A stretch of 64,000 nt of DNA from Rhodobacter sp. (lineage in GTDB: Bacteria > Pseudomonadota > Alphaproteobacteria > Rhodobacterales > Rhodobacteraceae), in assembly GCA_020637595.1 (NCBI GenBank), contig JACKKE010000006.1, forward strand, positions 1-64,000. The letters are read 5' to 3'. Positions 27,431 through 36,145 of this stretch are shown in pieces; positions within the stretch are counted from its first letter, which is position 1; each line of letters begins with the position of its first letter. Below the pieces are notes generated by a model that saw only the letters and a program-made list of their open reading frames with translations, was not told the origin of the DNA and made no database searches. The position numbers were made by a program, and so were the translations under genes.

Positions 27431-28512
27431 ACGCCGCCGCCCGCGCCGAGGGGCAGCGCCTGTTGGGTGCGTTCCAGGCCTGGGGCGCAACCCCGGTCGA
27501 GGCCGATGTGCTGCAGCCAGCAGAGACCCTGCTGGACCTCTACGGCGAGGACATCCGCGCGCGCGCCTATGTCACGCAGGATCCGCTGCAGGGCGAGATG
27601 ATGCTGCGCCCCGATTTCACCGTGCCGGTGGTGCAGGCGCATATGGCCGGCGGGGCGGAACCCGCGCGCTATTGCTACCTGGGCGAGGTGTTCCGCAAGC
27701 AGGAGGGCGGCGCCGCGCGGGCCAGCGAATACCTGCAGGTGGGCTATGAGGTTTTCGACCGCGAACAGCCGCTGCGCGCCGATGCCGAGGTGTTTGCGCT
27801 GTTCAGCCGGATGCTGGCGGGCCGGGGCCTGCGCGCGGCGATCGGGGATATCGGTCTGTTGATCGCCGCAGTGCGCGGGATGCCGACCTCGGAGACCCGC
27901 CGCGCGGCGCTGATGCGCCACCTGTGGCGGCCCGCGCGGTTCCGCGCGCTGCTGGAACGCTATGCCGGGCGCGCGCCGCTGCCCAAAGGCCGGGCCGCGC
28001 TGCTGGAACGGCTGGCAGCCGGGGATGCGATCGAGAGCGCGGCGCCGCAGATCGGCCTGCGCACGCGCGCCGAGATCGAGACGCGGCTGATCCGGCTGGC
28101 CGAGGATGCAGCGACCCCGGCGATCCCGGCGGATCTGGTCGACGGGCTCGAGACCCTGATGGGCGTGGCCGACAAGGCGCCGGTGGCGCTGGCGCAGATG
28201 CGGGATCTGGCGCGGGCGATGCCCTGGCTGACGCCGGCGCTCGACCTTTTCGAACAGCGCCTGGCGGTGCTGGATGCGCATTTCGTCGATGTCGCCAGCC
28301 TCGATTTCGAGGCCAGCTATGGCCGCACGACGCTGGAATATTACGATGGCTTCGTCTTCGGCTTCTATGCCGAGGGGCGCGACCTGCCGCCGGTGGCCTC
28401 GGGCGGGCGTTACGATGCGCTGACCGCGGTTCTGGGGCAGGGTCGGTCGATCCCCGCGGTGGGCGGGGTGATCCGCCCGGCGCTGCTGGTCGAACTGGAG
28501 GGGCGCGCATGA
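27427..28512 (+). CDS. hisZ: ATP phosphoribosyltransferase regulatory subunit
   Basis: This 361-residue protein resembles the catalytic domain of histidyl-tRNA synthetase but lacks the anticodon-binding domain. It contains LRPDFTVPVVQAHM, YCYLGEVFRKQEGG and SYGRTTLEYYDGFVFGFYAEG. HisZ forms a hetero-octamer with the short HisG and confers histidine feedback regulation on the first step of histidine synthesis. Overlaps on both ends (ATGA with hisS and with hisG) point to tight co-expression. Confidence 0.95.
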   Translation: MNAAARAEGQRLLGAFQAWGATPVEADVLQPAETLLDLYGEDIRARAYVTQDPLQGEMMLRPDFTVPVVQAHMAGGAEPARYCYLGEVFRKQEGGAARASEYLQVGYEVFDREQPLRADAEVFALFSRMLAGRGLRAAIGDIGLLIAAVRGMPTSETRRAALMRHLWRPARFRALLERYAGRAPLPKGRAALLERLAAGDAIESAAPQIGLRTRAEIETRLIRLAEDAATPAIPADLVDGLETLMGVADKAPVALAQMRDLARAMPWLTPALDLFEQRLAVLDAHFVDVASLDFEASYGRTTLEYYDGFVFGFYAEGRDLPPVASGGRYDALTAVLGQGRSIPAVGGVIRPALLVELEGRA

Positions 28513-29204
28513 CCCGGGTGAAGATCGGCGTGCCCTCGAAGGGCCGGCTGATGGAAAAGACCTTCGACTGGTTCGCCGAGCGCGGCATCACCATGAAACG
28601 CACCGGGGCCGAGCGCGAATACTCCGGCGCGGTCGAAGGGGTCGAGGGTGTCGACCTGGTGCTGCTGAGTGCCAGCGAGATCCCGCGCGAACTGGCCGCC
28701 GGGCGCATCCACATGGGGGTGACCGGCACCGATCTGGTGCGCGAGAAACTCGCCGCCTGGGAAACGGTGGTCGAGGAACTGGCGCCGATGGGCTTTGGCC
28801 ACGCCGACCTGATCATTGCCGTGCCCGAGTGCTGGGTCGATGTCGAAACGCTTGACGATCTCGACGCGGTGTCGGCGGCATTTCGCGCCGAGCACGGGTT
28901 CCGGCTGCGGATCGCCACGAAATACCACCGGCTGGTGCGCGACTATCTGCGCGCCCACGGGGTCGCGGATTACCAGCTGGTCGACAGCCAGGGCGCGACC
29001 GAGGGCACGATCCGCAATCTGACCGCCGAGGCGGTGGCCGACATCACCTCGACCGGCGAGACGCTGCGCGCCAACCACCTGAAGATCCTCGACGCGGCGC
29101 CGGTTCTGTGCAGCCAGGCGACGCTGTTCTGGGCGCGCGGGGCGGATTGGTCGGGACCGGCGGCCGCGACCTTGACGGCGCTGCGCGCCCGGTTGGGGGT
29201 GTGA
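28509..29204 (+). CDS. hisG: ATP phosphoribosyltransferase, short catalytic subunit
   Basis: This 231-residue enzyme joins ATP and PRPP to start histidine biosynthesis. It starts VKIGVPSKGRLMEKTFDWF and has GVTGTDLVRE and LVDSQGATEGTIRNLTAEA, the PRPP-binding region with the signature of the family. The length is that of the short form lacking the C-terminal regulatory domain, which fits the presence of hisZ. The ATG overlaps the hisZ stop. Confidence 0.97.
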   Translation: MTRVKIGVPSKGRLMEKTFDWFAERGITMKRTGAEREYSGAVEGVEGVDLVLLSASEIPRELAAGRIHMGVTGTDLVREKLAAWETVVEELAPMGFGHADLIIAVPECWVDVETLDDLDAVSAAFRAEHGFRLRIATKYHRLVRDYLRAHGVADYQLVDSQGATEGTIRNLTAEAVADITSTGETLRANHLKILDAAPVLCSQATLFWARGADWSGPAAATLTALRARLGV

Positions 29205-29845
29205 TGGAGGCGATCGAGGGCATCGAGGGCGTGCGCGCCATCGCCTGGGATTTCGACGGCGTCTTGAATGTCGCGGGGGATGCCTGGCGCCGCGTGGCCG
29301 AGGCCGAGCTGGGCCTCGATCCCGCGGCGCTGGCCCGGGCGGTGTTCGAGGCGCAGCCACGGGCGCTGCTGACCGGGGCCGAGGATGTGCTGGACCGGCT
29401 GCAGGGCTGGGTCGATGCGACCGGGTTCGAAGGCGATGCCGAGGATATCCTGGAAATCCTGTTCGAACAGGACAACGACCCCGACCGCGATCTGCTGCGG
29501 TTGATCGCGCAGCTGGACCGGGCCGGGGTGGCGCAGGTCATCGCCACCAATACGGATGCCCGCCGCGCCCGGTTCCTGGCGCTCGACGGCGGCTGGGCTG
29601 AGCGGGTCGACGCGGTCTTTGCCTCGGGCGAGATGGGCGCGATGAAGCCCGATGCCGGATTCTTCCAGCAGATCGAGGAGGCGATGGGCCTTGCGCCGCA
29701 CGAACTCCTGCTGATCGACGACAGCGAACGCAACACCGAGGCCGCCGAGAAACGCGGCTGGCTGGCCTGGCACTATCGGCCGGGCGCGGCGATGGCACTG
29801 GCGCAGGCGCTGATGCCGCTGTTGCTGCGCGGGGCGGAGGAGTAG
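29204..29845 (+). CDS. HAD-superfamily hydrolase
   Basis: This 213-residue protein has AIAWDFDGVLNVAGDAWRRV (motif I; the second Asp of DxD is the Asp of FDGV), VIATNTDARRARFLALDGG (motif II), MKPDAGFFQQI (motif III Lys) and LLIDDSERNTEAAEKRGW (motif IV). It is the haloacid-dehalogenase-like/epoxide-hydrolase N-domain type. Its ATG overlaps the hisG stop (TGATG). Whether it serves histidine synthesis (a histidinol-phosphatase role is conceivable) is inference from position only. Confidence 0.85.
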   Translation: MEAIEGIEGVRAIAWDFDGVLNVAGDAWRRVAEAELGLDPAALARAVFEAQPRALLTGAEDVLDRLQGWVDATGFEGDAEDILEILFEQDNDPDRDLLRLIAQLDRAGVAQVIATNTDARRARFLALDGGWAERVDAVFASGEMGAMKPDAGFFQQIEEAMGLAPHELLLIDDSERNTEAAEKRGWLAWHYRPGAAMALAQALMPLLLRGAEE

Positions 29846-29848
29846 GAG

Positions 29849-29908
29849 GGGGGCTCTGCCCCCGTCGCGCGTTGCGCCCCCCCCCGGGATATTTGCGACG
29901 CAAAGATG
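29849..29908 (+). repeat. dispersed 3'-end element, copy 2
   Basis: A GGGGGC-TCT-GCCCCC hairpin (29849-29863) is followed by a C-rich spacer and GGGATATTTGCGACGCAAAGATG split as at the other copies. It starts 3 bp after the HAD stop codon and has the same orientation as that gene. Confidence 0.75.
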
Positions 29909-29964
29909 GCGCTTAACAAAAGGTTAAGCCGTGGCCGCGTCGGGGCGCTGTTGGCGGGGTGGGC

Positions 29965-30723
29965 CTATCCCTCGGGCATTTGCAGCACCTGGCCGGTGAC
30001 CGCGCCACCGTCGACGATGAATTCCGACCCCGTCGAATAGCTGGCCTCGCAGAGCAGGAACCGCACCAGGCGCGCGACCTCCTCGGGCTCGCCAAAGCGG
30101 GGGATCGGCTGCGCCGCGGTGGTTTCGTCGCTGAACCCGGTGGTCATCGGTGTGCGGATCGGTCCGGGATGGACGGAGACCACGCGGATCTTTTGCGGCG
30201 CGAGGTCGAGGGCGGCGGCCTTGGTCAGCCCGCGCAGCCCCCATTTCGAGCTGACATAGGCGGCGATCCCGCCATAGCCCATCAGACCCGCGGTCGAGGA
30301 GGTGTTGACGATCGCCCCGCCCCCGGCGCGCGCAATCGCCGGGGCGGCGGCGTGGATCCCCAGGAAAGCCCCGGTCAGGTTCACGTCGATCACCCGGCGG
30401 AAATCGGCGGCCGCGGTCGTCGTGACCGTGCCATACCCCAGGATGCCGGCATTGTTGAACAGCGCGTTGAGCCCGCCAAAAGCCTGCTCGGCCTCGGCGA
30501 CCGCGGCCTGCCACTGGCCTTCGCTGGTCACGTCGAGGTGGCGATAGAGCGCGCCGGTTTCCGCGGCCAGCGCCTTGCCGTCCTCGTCGAGGACATCGGC
30601 GATCATCACCCGGGCGCCCGCTGCCGCCAGCAGGCGCACCGTCGCGCCGCCGATCCCGCGTGCGCCTCCGGTGACGATGAGTTTCAGATCCTTGGGGTCG
30701 GTGGTGGTCATCGGGATGGTCAT
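29965..30723 (-). CDS. short-chain dehydrogenase/reductase
   Basis: This 252-residue oxidoreductase has the classical SDR pattern: TGGARGIG cofactor motif, NNAG near residue 98, catalytic Ser in NTSSTAG, and YVSSK with Tyr and Lys. Asp at the end of beta-2 (MIADVLDEDG) suggests NAD rather than NADP. The end VTGQVLQMPEG follows the usual DGG segment. The ATG at 30723 is chosen for the GGAGGG site 5 bp before it; a longer frame upstream lacks such a site. The substrate is unknown. Confidence 0.9.
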   Translation of the reverse strand: MTIPMTTTDPKDLKLIVTGGARGIGGATVRLLAAAGARVMIADVLDEDGKALAAETGALYRHLDVTSEGQWQAAVAEAEQAFGGLNALFNNAGILGYGTVTTTAAADFRRVIDVNLTGAFLGIHAAAPAIARAGGGAIVNTSSTAGLMGYGGIAAYVSSKWGLRGLTKAAALDLAPQKIRVVSVHPGPIRTPMTTGFSDETTAAQPIPRFGEPEEVARLVRFLLCEASYSTGSEFIVDGGAVTGQVLQMPEG

Positions 30724-31082
30724 CGGGCCCTCCATCGTTGCGATCGGTTCAGGACGCCACCGGCCGGGCGGGGGCGCCTTGATCTGGCGCAAGGCGTCTC
30801 TGCGCAAGCCGATTTCGGCGGGCAAAGCGGAATCGCCTGCCTGCGTTTTGGGCAGATCGCGCGGCGCGCCGAGGGCTGGCCGCAGAGCATGGACGGGCGC
30901 TGGAATGGCCCGTCCGGGCGGGGGAAAATGTGAGTGAAAGGTCACTTGACCGGGCGGAAGCCCCGCAACTACCATTCCCGCACGGATTGGGGGCGGGTGT
31001 GGTCCGTCGTGGTCCGTGACGTCCCAAGCGTTTGTTGATCCTAGGGGGCAGTGCAGAACAGCCCCGCAACAGGAGGTTTTTC
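30724..31082. other. intergenic region upstream of the secreted protease
   Basis: About 360 bp between the divergent SDR and protease genes. No convincing gene is seen. TTGACC at 30946-30951 could be a -35 box with a weak -10 (CTACCA near 30969). A short direct repeat GTGGTCCGT occurs twice at about 30999-31017. AGGAGG at 31072-31077 is the ribosome site of the protease gene. Confidence 0.4.
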
Positions 31083-31085
31083 GTG

Positions 31086-32168
31086 ATGAAGTCCCGCATT
31101 CTCATGCTGGGTCTGGCGCTGTCCTTTTCGGCAGGCAGCGCGCTGGCCCAGCCCTATGTCGAGGTGGTCAATACCGCCCCCGCGACAGCCAGCAGTCCCT
31201 TTGATACGGTGGAGGGCCGCCGTGCGGTCACGCCGCTGCCTTTCCCGATCTACGACAACAGCTCTTCCAACCTGAACCTGGGCCCGGTCGGCGAGCCGAC
31301 CACCAGCCCGGGCGCCATGCCCGCCGAGGGGTCCGCCGCCGAGGCCCAGGCGCTCTATGCCGACCAATGGGCGTTGCTGACCGCGCCCGCCCCGGCAGGG
31401 GCCGTGGCCGATGGCAATTTCGGCGGTTCCGTGGGGGCACCCAACACCTTCACCCAATACTGCGAGAATTGCGGTAGCGAGCCCAACCTGAACTATCCGC
31501 AATTGGCGATGGGGGCGTTGTTCTTCACATCGGCCCAGGGGAACGGCGCGAGCTGTTCGGCCACGGTGATCAACGAGAACCTGATCGTGACCGCTGCGCA
31601 TTGCTGCTATTCGCATGCCACCAACCAGGGCGAACAGTCCGGCATGAACAGCGACTTCGTCTTCGTGCCGGCCTATCGCGACGGTGCCGCGCCGCTGGGC
31701 GCCTTTGACTGGTCATCGCTCCGCTATCTGGGTTCCTATGTGAATCGCCCGCGTCGGGTCAACGACATCTGCCTGATCCAGCTGCGACCCGATGCCGAAG
31801 GCCATCCTGTCAGCTATTACACCGGCTGGCTGGGGAATGCGCGCAACTACCCCTATACGGTGAACCTGCACGCGGTCGGTTATCCCGGGAATATCGGCGA
31901 TGGCCAGTTCCAGCAGCTCTGCACCTCGACCACCGCGCGTCCGCCGCGCCGGTGCGAACGGAACAATGTGCTGAACATGGGCTGCTCGATGACCTATGGC
32001 GCCAGCGGCGGGGCCTGGTTGCTGGCTTACCGCAACGGCAGTTTTGTCAACGCGGTGGTCAGTGGTTACGACAGCGAGGCCTGCACCGGGCCTTTCGGCA
32101 GCGCCTTCAACGGGCCGCGCTTTGTCGACGGGAATTTCGGCAGGCTGTGCAACGGCGACTGGTGCTGA
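31086..32168 (+). CDS. secreted trypsin-like serine protease
   Basis: This 360-residue protein begins with a signal peptide (MKSRILMLGLALSFSAGSALA, cleavage before QPYVE), so it is exported. The mature part is an S1-type protease with a complete triad: His172 in IVTAAHCC, Asp227 in VNDICLIQL and Ser307 in YGASGGAW. It holds many cysteines (for example HCCYS, EACTG, NGDWC), compatible with disulfides in the periplasm. AGGAGG precedes it; the in-frame GTG at 31083 immediately before the ATG is an alternative start. The natural substrate is unknown. Confidence 0.88.
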   Translation: MKSRILMLGLALSFSAGSALAQPYVEVVNTAPATASSPFDTVEGRRAVTPLPFPIYDNSSSNLNLGPVGEPTTSPGAMPAEGSAAEAQALYADQWALLTAPAPAGAVADGNFGGSVGAPNTFTQYCENCGSEPNLNYPQLAMGALFFTSAQGNGASCSATVINENLIVTAAHCCYSHATNQGEQSGMNSDFVFVPAYRDGAAPLGAFDWSSLRYLGSYVNRPRRVNDICLIQLRPDAEGHPVSYYTGWLGNARNYPYTVNLHAVGYPGNIGDGQFQQLCTSTTARPPRRCERNNVLNMGCSMTYGASGGAWLLAYRNGSFVNAVVSGYDSEACTGPFGSAFNGPRFVDGNFGRLCNGDWC

Positions 32169-32178
32169 GCCGAGCGCC

Positions 32179-32604
32179 TCAGCGCCAGCCGAACTCGGCC
32201 AGTTTCTCGGCCAGGTCGGGCGGCAGCGCCTCTTCACCGGGACGCGTCGCGGGCAGATCCCGCGGCGCGTCTTCCGCGTTCAGATAGCGCCAGCCCTGGA
32301 ACGGGCGGCGCGGCGCGGGTTCGGTGCGCACCAGTTCGGGGTCGAGGACCAGCGCGCAGCGGGTGATGCCGTCCTCGCCCTCGACCGGATCGAGGCGCAG
32401 GATGCGCTGGCGCACCAGCACCGTGCCCTTGATCACCCAATAGATCGAGCCCCCGTCCAGCACCGCATCGCCACGCTTGGGCCACATCCGCGTAACATGC
32501 CGCGGCAGGCCGCCTGGCAGGTCGCGCGCCCGCTGGCGTTGCCAGTGTTCCAGATCCTCGACCGACTCGCAGCCGACGCAGAGCTTGAGGATGTGCAGGG
32601 TCAT
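32179..32604 (-). CDS. DUF1489 family protein
   Basis: This 141-residue protein starts MTLHILKLCVGCESVEDLEHW and contains RHVTRMWPKRGDAVLDGGSIYWVIKG, typical of DUF1489, a small family conserved in alphaproteobacteria with no assigned function. A frame extends upstream across the intergenic repeat, but the ATG at 32604 matches the family start and has GGGGG just before it. It is convergent with the protease gene. Confidence 0.88.
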   Translation of the reverse strand: MTLHILKLCVGCESVEDLEHWQRQRARDLPGGLPRHVTRMWPKRGDAVLDGGSIYWVIKGTVLVRQRILRLDPVEGEDGITRCALVLDPELVRTEPAPRRPFQGWRYLNAEDAPRDLPATRPGEEALPPDLAEKLAEFGWR

Positions 32605-32648
32605 ACCCCCATATGTGCTGCCGGCGTCGTCAAGATCAAGCCTTGATC

Positions 32649-32692
32649 CGTGGCGGCGGGCGCGTTGACCCGTGGCGGCGGGCGCGTTGACC
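32649..32692. repeat. perfect 22-bp tandem duplication upstream of nrdJ
   Basis: Two identical 22-bp units (32649-32670 and 32671-32692) begin CGTGGCGG and end CGTTGACC. The second TTGACC can serve as the -35 box of nrdJ, so the duplication copies part of the promoter region. It lies between the divergent DUF1489 and nrdJ genes. Confidence 0.9.
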
Positions 32693-32715
32693 CGGCCGGT
32701 CCTGCGGACTATCTT
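32687..32715 (+). promoter_or_regulatory. candidate nrdJ promoter
   Basis: TTGACC at 32687-32692 and TATCTT at 32710-32715 are spaced by 17 bp, 35 bp upstream of the nrdJ ATG. No FNR or NrdR box was recognised nearby. Confidence 0.5.
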
Positions 32716-32749
32716 CACGCCTTCCCGCAGCCCTGACCCAGGACGTCCC

Positions 32750-35700
32750 ATGAGCCGTTTCGCCGCCCCCATTGCCGAGCAGATCTGGGACATGAAGTAT
32801 CGGTTCAAGGACGCCGGCGGCAAGCCGCTGGACGCGACCCCCGAGGACAGCTGGCGGCGCGTGGCGCGGGCGCTGGCGGCGGTCGAGGATCAGCCGGCGG
32901 TCTGGGAAGATCGCTTCTATGCCGCGCTCGAGGATTTCCGGTTTCTGCCGGCCGGGCGGATCCTGGCCGGGGCAGGGACCGGGCGCTCGGTCACGCTGTT
33001 CAACTGTTTTGTCATGGGCACGATCCCCGATTCGATGGGCGGCATCTTCGAGATGCTCAAGGAGGCCGCGCTGACGATGCAGCAGGGCGGCGGCATCGGC
33101 TATGACTTCAGCACCATCCGGCCCAAGGGCGCGCCGGTGGCCGGGGTGGCGGCGGATGCCTCGGGGCCGCTCAGCTTCATGGATGTCTGGGACGCGATGT
33201 GCCGCACCATCATGTCGGCCGGCAGCCGCCGCGGGGCGATGATGGCGACGATGCGCTGCGATCACCCGGATATCGAGGATTTCATCGCCGCCAAGCAGGA
33301 TTCGGCGCGTTTGCGGATGTTCAACCTGTCGGTGCTGGTGACCGATCCCTTCATGGAGGCGGTCAAGGCCGACAAGCCCTGGGATCTGGTGTTCGGCGGC
33401 CGGGTCTATCGCACGGTCCAGGCGCGCGATCTGTGGAACCGGATCATGCGCGCGACCTATGATTACGCCGAGCCGGGCGTGATCTTCATCGACCGGATCA
33501 ACAGCGCCAACAATCTGAACTACTGCGAGACCATTGCCGCCACGAACCCTTGCGTCACCGCCGAAACCTGGGTCGCGACCGAGGCCGGAGCGCGTCAGGT
33601 GCGCGACCTGATCGGGCGTCCGTTCCGGGCGCTGGTTGACGGCATGGCCTGGGAGAGCGGGGCCGCTGGGTTCTTTGCGACGGGCCGCAAACCGGTGCTG
33701 AAGCTGACGACGGTCTGCGGTCGAAGCCTGCGCCTGACCGCCAACCACCGCGTGCGCAAGGTCACCGCCAAGACCCGCTGGCGGATCGCCAGCGACTGGG
33801 TCGAGGCCGGCGCGCTGTGCCCGGGTGATGAGGTCATGCTGCACGACCACCGCCCGGCTGGTGTCGCCGCGCGTCCCGAGGACGAGCGGGGTTATCTGCT
33901 GGGCCTTTTGATCGGCGACGGGGTAATCCGCGACGACAAGACCATCCTGTCGCACTGGCCGCTGGCCGCCTGCGTGAATGGCGACACCGGTCCCGGGGTG
34001 ATGGGGCATGTCGAGGGGGTGCTCAGGCAGTTGCCGCATCGCGCCGATTTCGCGGGCTGGCAGAAGGTCGAGGGACGGGGCGAGTATCGCATTGCCACCG
34101 CCGCGTTGCGCGACCTTGCCGCCAGTTACGGGCTGGCGCGCGGGCTGAAGACACTGACGCCGGCGATCGAGGCGGAAAGCCACGGCTTCATCGCCGCTGT
34201 GCTGCGCGGGCTCTTCGATGCCGACGGATCGGTGCAGGGCGCACAGGAGAAGGGCGTGTCGGTGCGCCTGGCTCAAAGCGATCTGCCCTTGCTGCAAAGC
34301 GCGCAGCGCATGTTGGCCCGGCTGGGGATCAACGCCACGCTCTATCGCGAGCGGCGCCCGCAAGGTCGCCGTCTGTTGCCCGATGGTCGGGGTGGGCAGG
34401 CCGAATACGAGACCCGCGCCCAGCATGAGCTGGTGATCTCGGGTGACAATATCGCCGTCTTTGCCGAGCGTGTCGGCTTCGTCGACCCCGACAAGGCGCA
34501 ACGGTTGAGCCGCGCTTTGCAGGGCTATAGTCGGGCCCTGAACCGCGAGCGGTTCACCGCAACCGTCGCCAGCCTTGACCCCGACGGCGAGGCCGAGGTC
34601 TTTGACGTGTCCATCCCCGGGATCAACGCCTTCGACGCCGAAGGGCTTTATGTGCATAACTGCGGCGAGCAGCCCCTGCCGCCCTATGGTGCCTGTCTGC
34701 TGGGCTCGATCAACCTGGCGCGGCTGGTGCAGGCGCCGTTCTCCGAGGTGGCCGAGATCGACCCGTCCGAACTGGATGACCTGGTGCGCACCGCCGTTCG
34801 GATGATGGATAACACCGTCGACGCCAGCCGTTTCCCGCTGCCCCAGCAAGAGGCCGAAGCCCGGGCCAAGCGTCGGATCGGGCTGGGGGTGACGGGGCTG
34901 GCGGATGCTTTGCTGATGCTGGGGCTGCGCTATGGCTCGGATGAGGCGGTGGCGCAGACCGAGGCCTGGATGCATCAGATCGCCCGCGCGGCCTATCTGG
35001 CCTCGGTCGATCTGGCGCGGGAAAAAGGCGCCTTCCCGCTGTTCGAGGCCGAGAAATTCCTGGCTTCGGGGACGATGCAGGCGATGGACGGAGATGTGCG
35101 CGACGCGGTGCGCGCGCATGGCATCCGCAACGCCCTGCTGACCTCGATCGCGCCGACCGGGACGATCAGCCTCTATGCCGGCAATGTCAGTTCCGGGATC
35201 GAGCCGGTCTTTGCCTATGGCTACAAGCGCAAGGTGCTGCAGCCCGACGGATCGCGCACCGAGGAGGAGGTGGTCGACTATGCCGTGGCGCTGTGGCGTG
35301 CGCGGCACGGCGATGCGCCCTTGCCCGACTATTTCGTCAGCGCCCAGACACTCGCGCCGATGGACCACGTGCGGATGCAGGCGGCGGCGCAGAAATGGGT
35401 GGATTCGTCGATCTCGAAGACCATCAACTGCCCTGAGGACATCGGATTCGAGGCGTTCAAGGACGTTTATCTGGCGGCCTGGGACATGGGCTGCAAGGGG
35501 TGCACCACCTATCGCCCGAACGCGGTGACCGGCAGCGTGCTGACCGTCAGCGAAACCAGCGAGAAGGCGCCGCAGGCCGATACGGGCGCCGAGGTGGTTT
35601 ATCTCAGCGAGCCGCTCGACCGCCCCGAGGCACTGGAGGGGCAGACCTACAAGCTGAAATGGCCGGTCAGCGAGCACGCGATCTATATCACGGTGAACGA

Positions 35701-36118
35701 CATCATCGTCAGCGGCCGGCGGCGGCCCTTCGAGGTGTTCATCAACTCGAAGAACATGGAGCATTACGCCTGGACCGTGGCGCTGACGCGAATGATCTCG
35801 GCGGTGTTCCGGCGCGGCGGCGATGTGTCCTTTGTGGTTGAGGAGCTGAAAGCAGTGTTCGATCCGCGCGGCGGGGCCTGGATGGGGGGCAAATACGTGC
35901 CCTCGATCCTGGCGGCGATCGGCGGCGTGATCGAAGAGCACCTGGTGGCCATCGGCTTCATCGAAGGCGAGGGGCTGGGCCTGAAGTCCGACCCCAAGGC
36001 GGCGGCTGTCGCGGGCGGCAAACGCCCTGCGGCCTGCCCGTCCTGCGGCGCCTACGAGTTGGTGATGATCGAAGGCTGCATGACCTGCCGCGCCTGCGGG
36101 CATTCGAAATGCGGGTGA
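32750..36118 (+). CDS. nrdJ: adenosylcobalamin-dependent ribonucleotide reductase with intein
   Basis: This 1122-residue precursor becomes a 752-residue class II reductase after removal of a 370-residue intein (residues 268-637). Class II enzymes reduce ribonucleotides using a coenzyme-B12 radical and need no oxygen. Visible parts are FRFLPAGRILAGAGT, TLFNCFVMG (redox Cys), QQGGGIGYDFSTIRPKG, the split NxCxE active site (ATNP before the intein, CGEQPLPPYGACLLGS after it), TGTISLYAGNVSSGIEP in the phosphate-binding region, and a C-terminal zinc ribbon CPSCGAYELVMIEGC with CRACGHSKCG. The ATG at 32750 follows AGGA; an in-frame start 78 bp upstream lies in the promoter repeat. Confidence 0.96.
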   Translation: MSRFAAPIAEQIWDMKYRFKDAGGKPLDATPEDSWRRVARALAAVEDQPAVWEDRFYAALEDFRFLPAGRILAGAGTGRSVTLFNCFVMGTIPDSMGGIFEMLKEAALTMQQGGGIGYDFSTIRPKGAPVAGVAADASGPLSFMDVWDAMCRTIMSAGSRRGAMMATMRCDHPDIEDFIAAKQDSARLRMFNLSVLVTDPFMEAVKADKPWDLVFGGRVYRTVQARDLWNRIMRATYDYAEPGVIFIDRINSANNLNYCETIAATNPCVTAETWVATEAGARQVRDLIGRPFRALVDGMAWESGAAGFFATGRKPVLKLTTVCGRSLRLTANHRVRKVTAKTRWRIASDWVEAGALCPGDEVMLHDHRPAGVAARPEDERGYLLGLLIGDGVIRDDKTILSHWPLAACVNGDTGPGVMGHVEGVLRQLPHRADFAGWQKVEGRGEYRIATAALRDLAASYGLARGLKTLTPAIEAESHGFIAAVLRGLFDADGSVQGAQEKGVSVRLAQSDLPLLQSAQRMLARLGINATLYRERRPQGRRLLPDGRGGQAEYETRAQHELVISGDNIAVFAERVGFVDPDKAQRLSRALQGYSRALNRERFTATVASLDPDGEAEVFDVSIPGINAFDAEGLYVHNCGEQPLPPYGACLLGSINLARLVQAPFSEVAEIDPSELDDLVRTAVRMMDNTVDASRFPLPQQEAEARAKRRIGLGVTGLADALLMLGLRYGSDEAVAQTEAWMHQIARAAYLASVDLAREKGAFPLFEAEKFLASGTMQAMDGDVRDAVRAHGIRNALLTSIAPTGTISLYAGNVSSGIEPVFAYGYKRKVLQPDGSRTEEEVVDYAVALWRARHGDAPLPDYFVSAQTLAPMDHVRMQAAAQKWVDSSISKTINCPEDIGFEAFKDVYLAAWDMGCKGCTTYRPNAVTGSVLTVSETSEKAPQADTGAEVVYLSEPLDRPEALEGQTYKLKWPVSEHAIYITVNDIIVSGRRRPFEVFINSKNMEHYAWTVALTRMISAVFRRGGDVSFVVEELKAVFDPRGGAWMGGKYVPSILAAIGGVIEEHLVAIGFIEGEGLGLKSDPKAAAVAGGKRPAACPSCGAYELVMIEGCMTCRACGHSKCG
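33551..34660 (+). mobile_element. intein with LAGLIDADG homing endonuclease in nrdJ
   Basis: This in-frame insert of 370 codons begins with Cys (CVTAETWVATEAGARQVRDL, splicing block A) and has TANHRVRKV (block B, T-x-x-H). The endonuclease part has LLGLLIGDGVI near nt 33895-33930 and VLRGLFDADGSV near 34199-34234, each with the catalytic Asp retained. Block F is EVFDVSIPGINAFDAEGLYV, and it ends in His-Asn before the extein Cys (codon 34661). All splicing residues are present, so both splicing and endonuclease activity look intact. The insertion site is immediately before the Cys of the reductase NxCxE motif. Confidence 0.95.
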
Positions 36119-36145
36119 GAGGATGACCGCGCCGGGGCGCAGCGG

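Noticed and set aside
29913..29927. Perfect TTAA-N7-TTAA site resembling a CtrA box
   Set aside because: It lies between the 3' ends of the HAD gene and the SDR gene, both converging on it, so there is no promoter for it to control.
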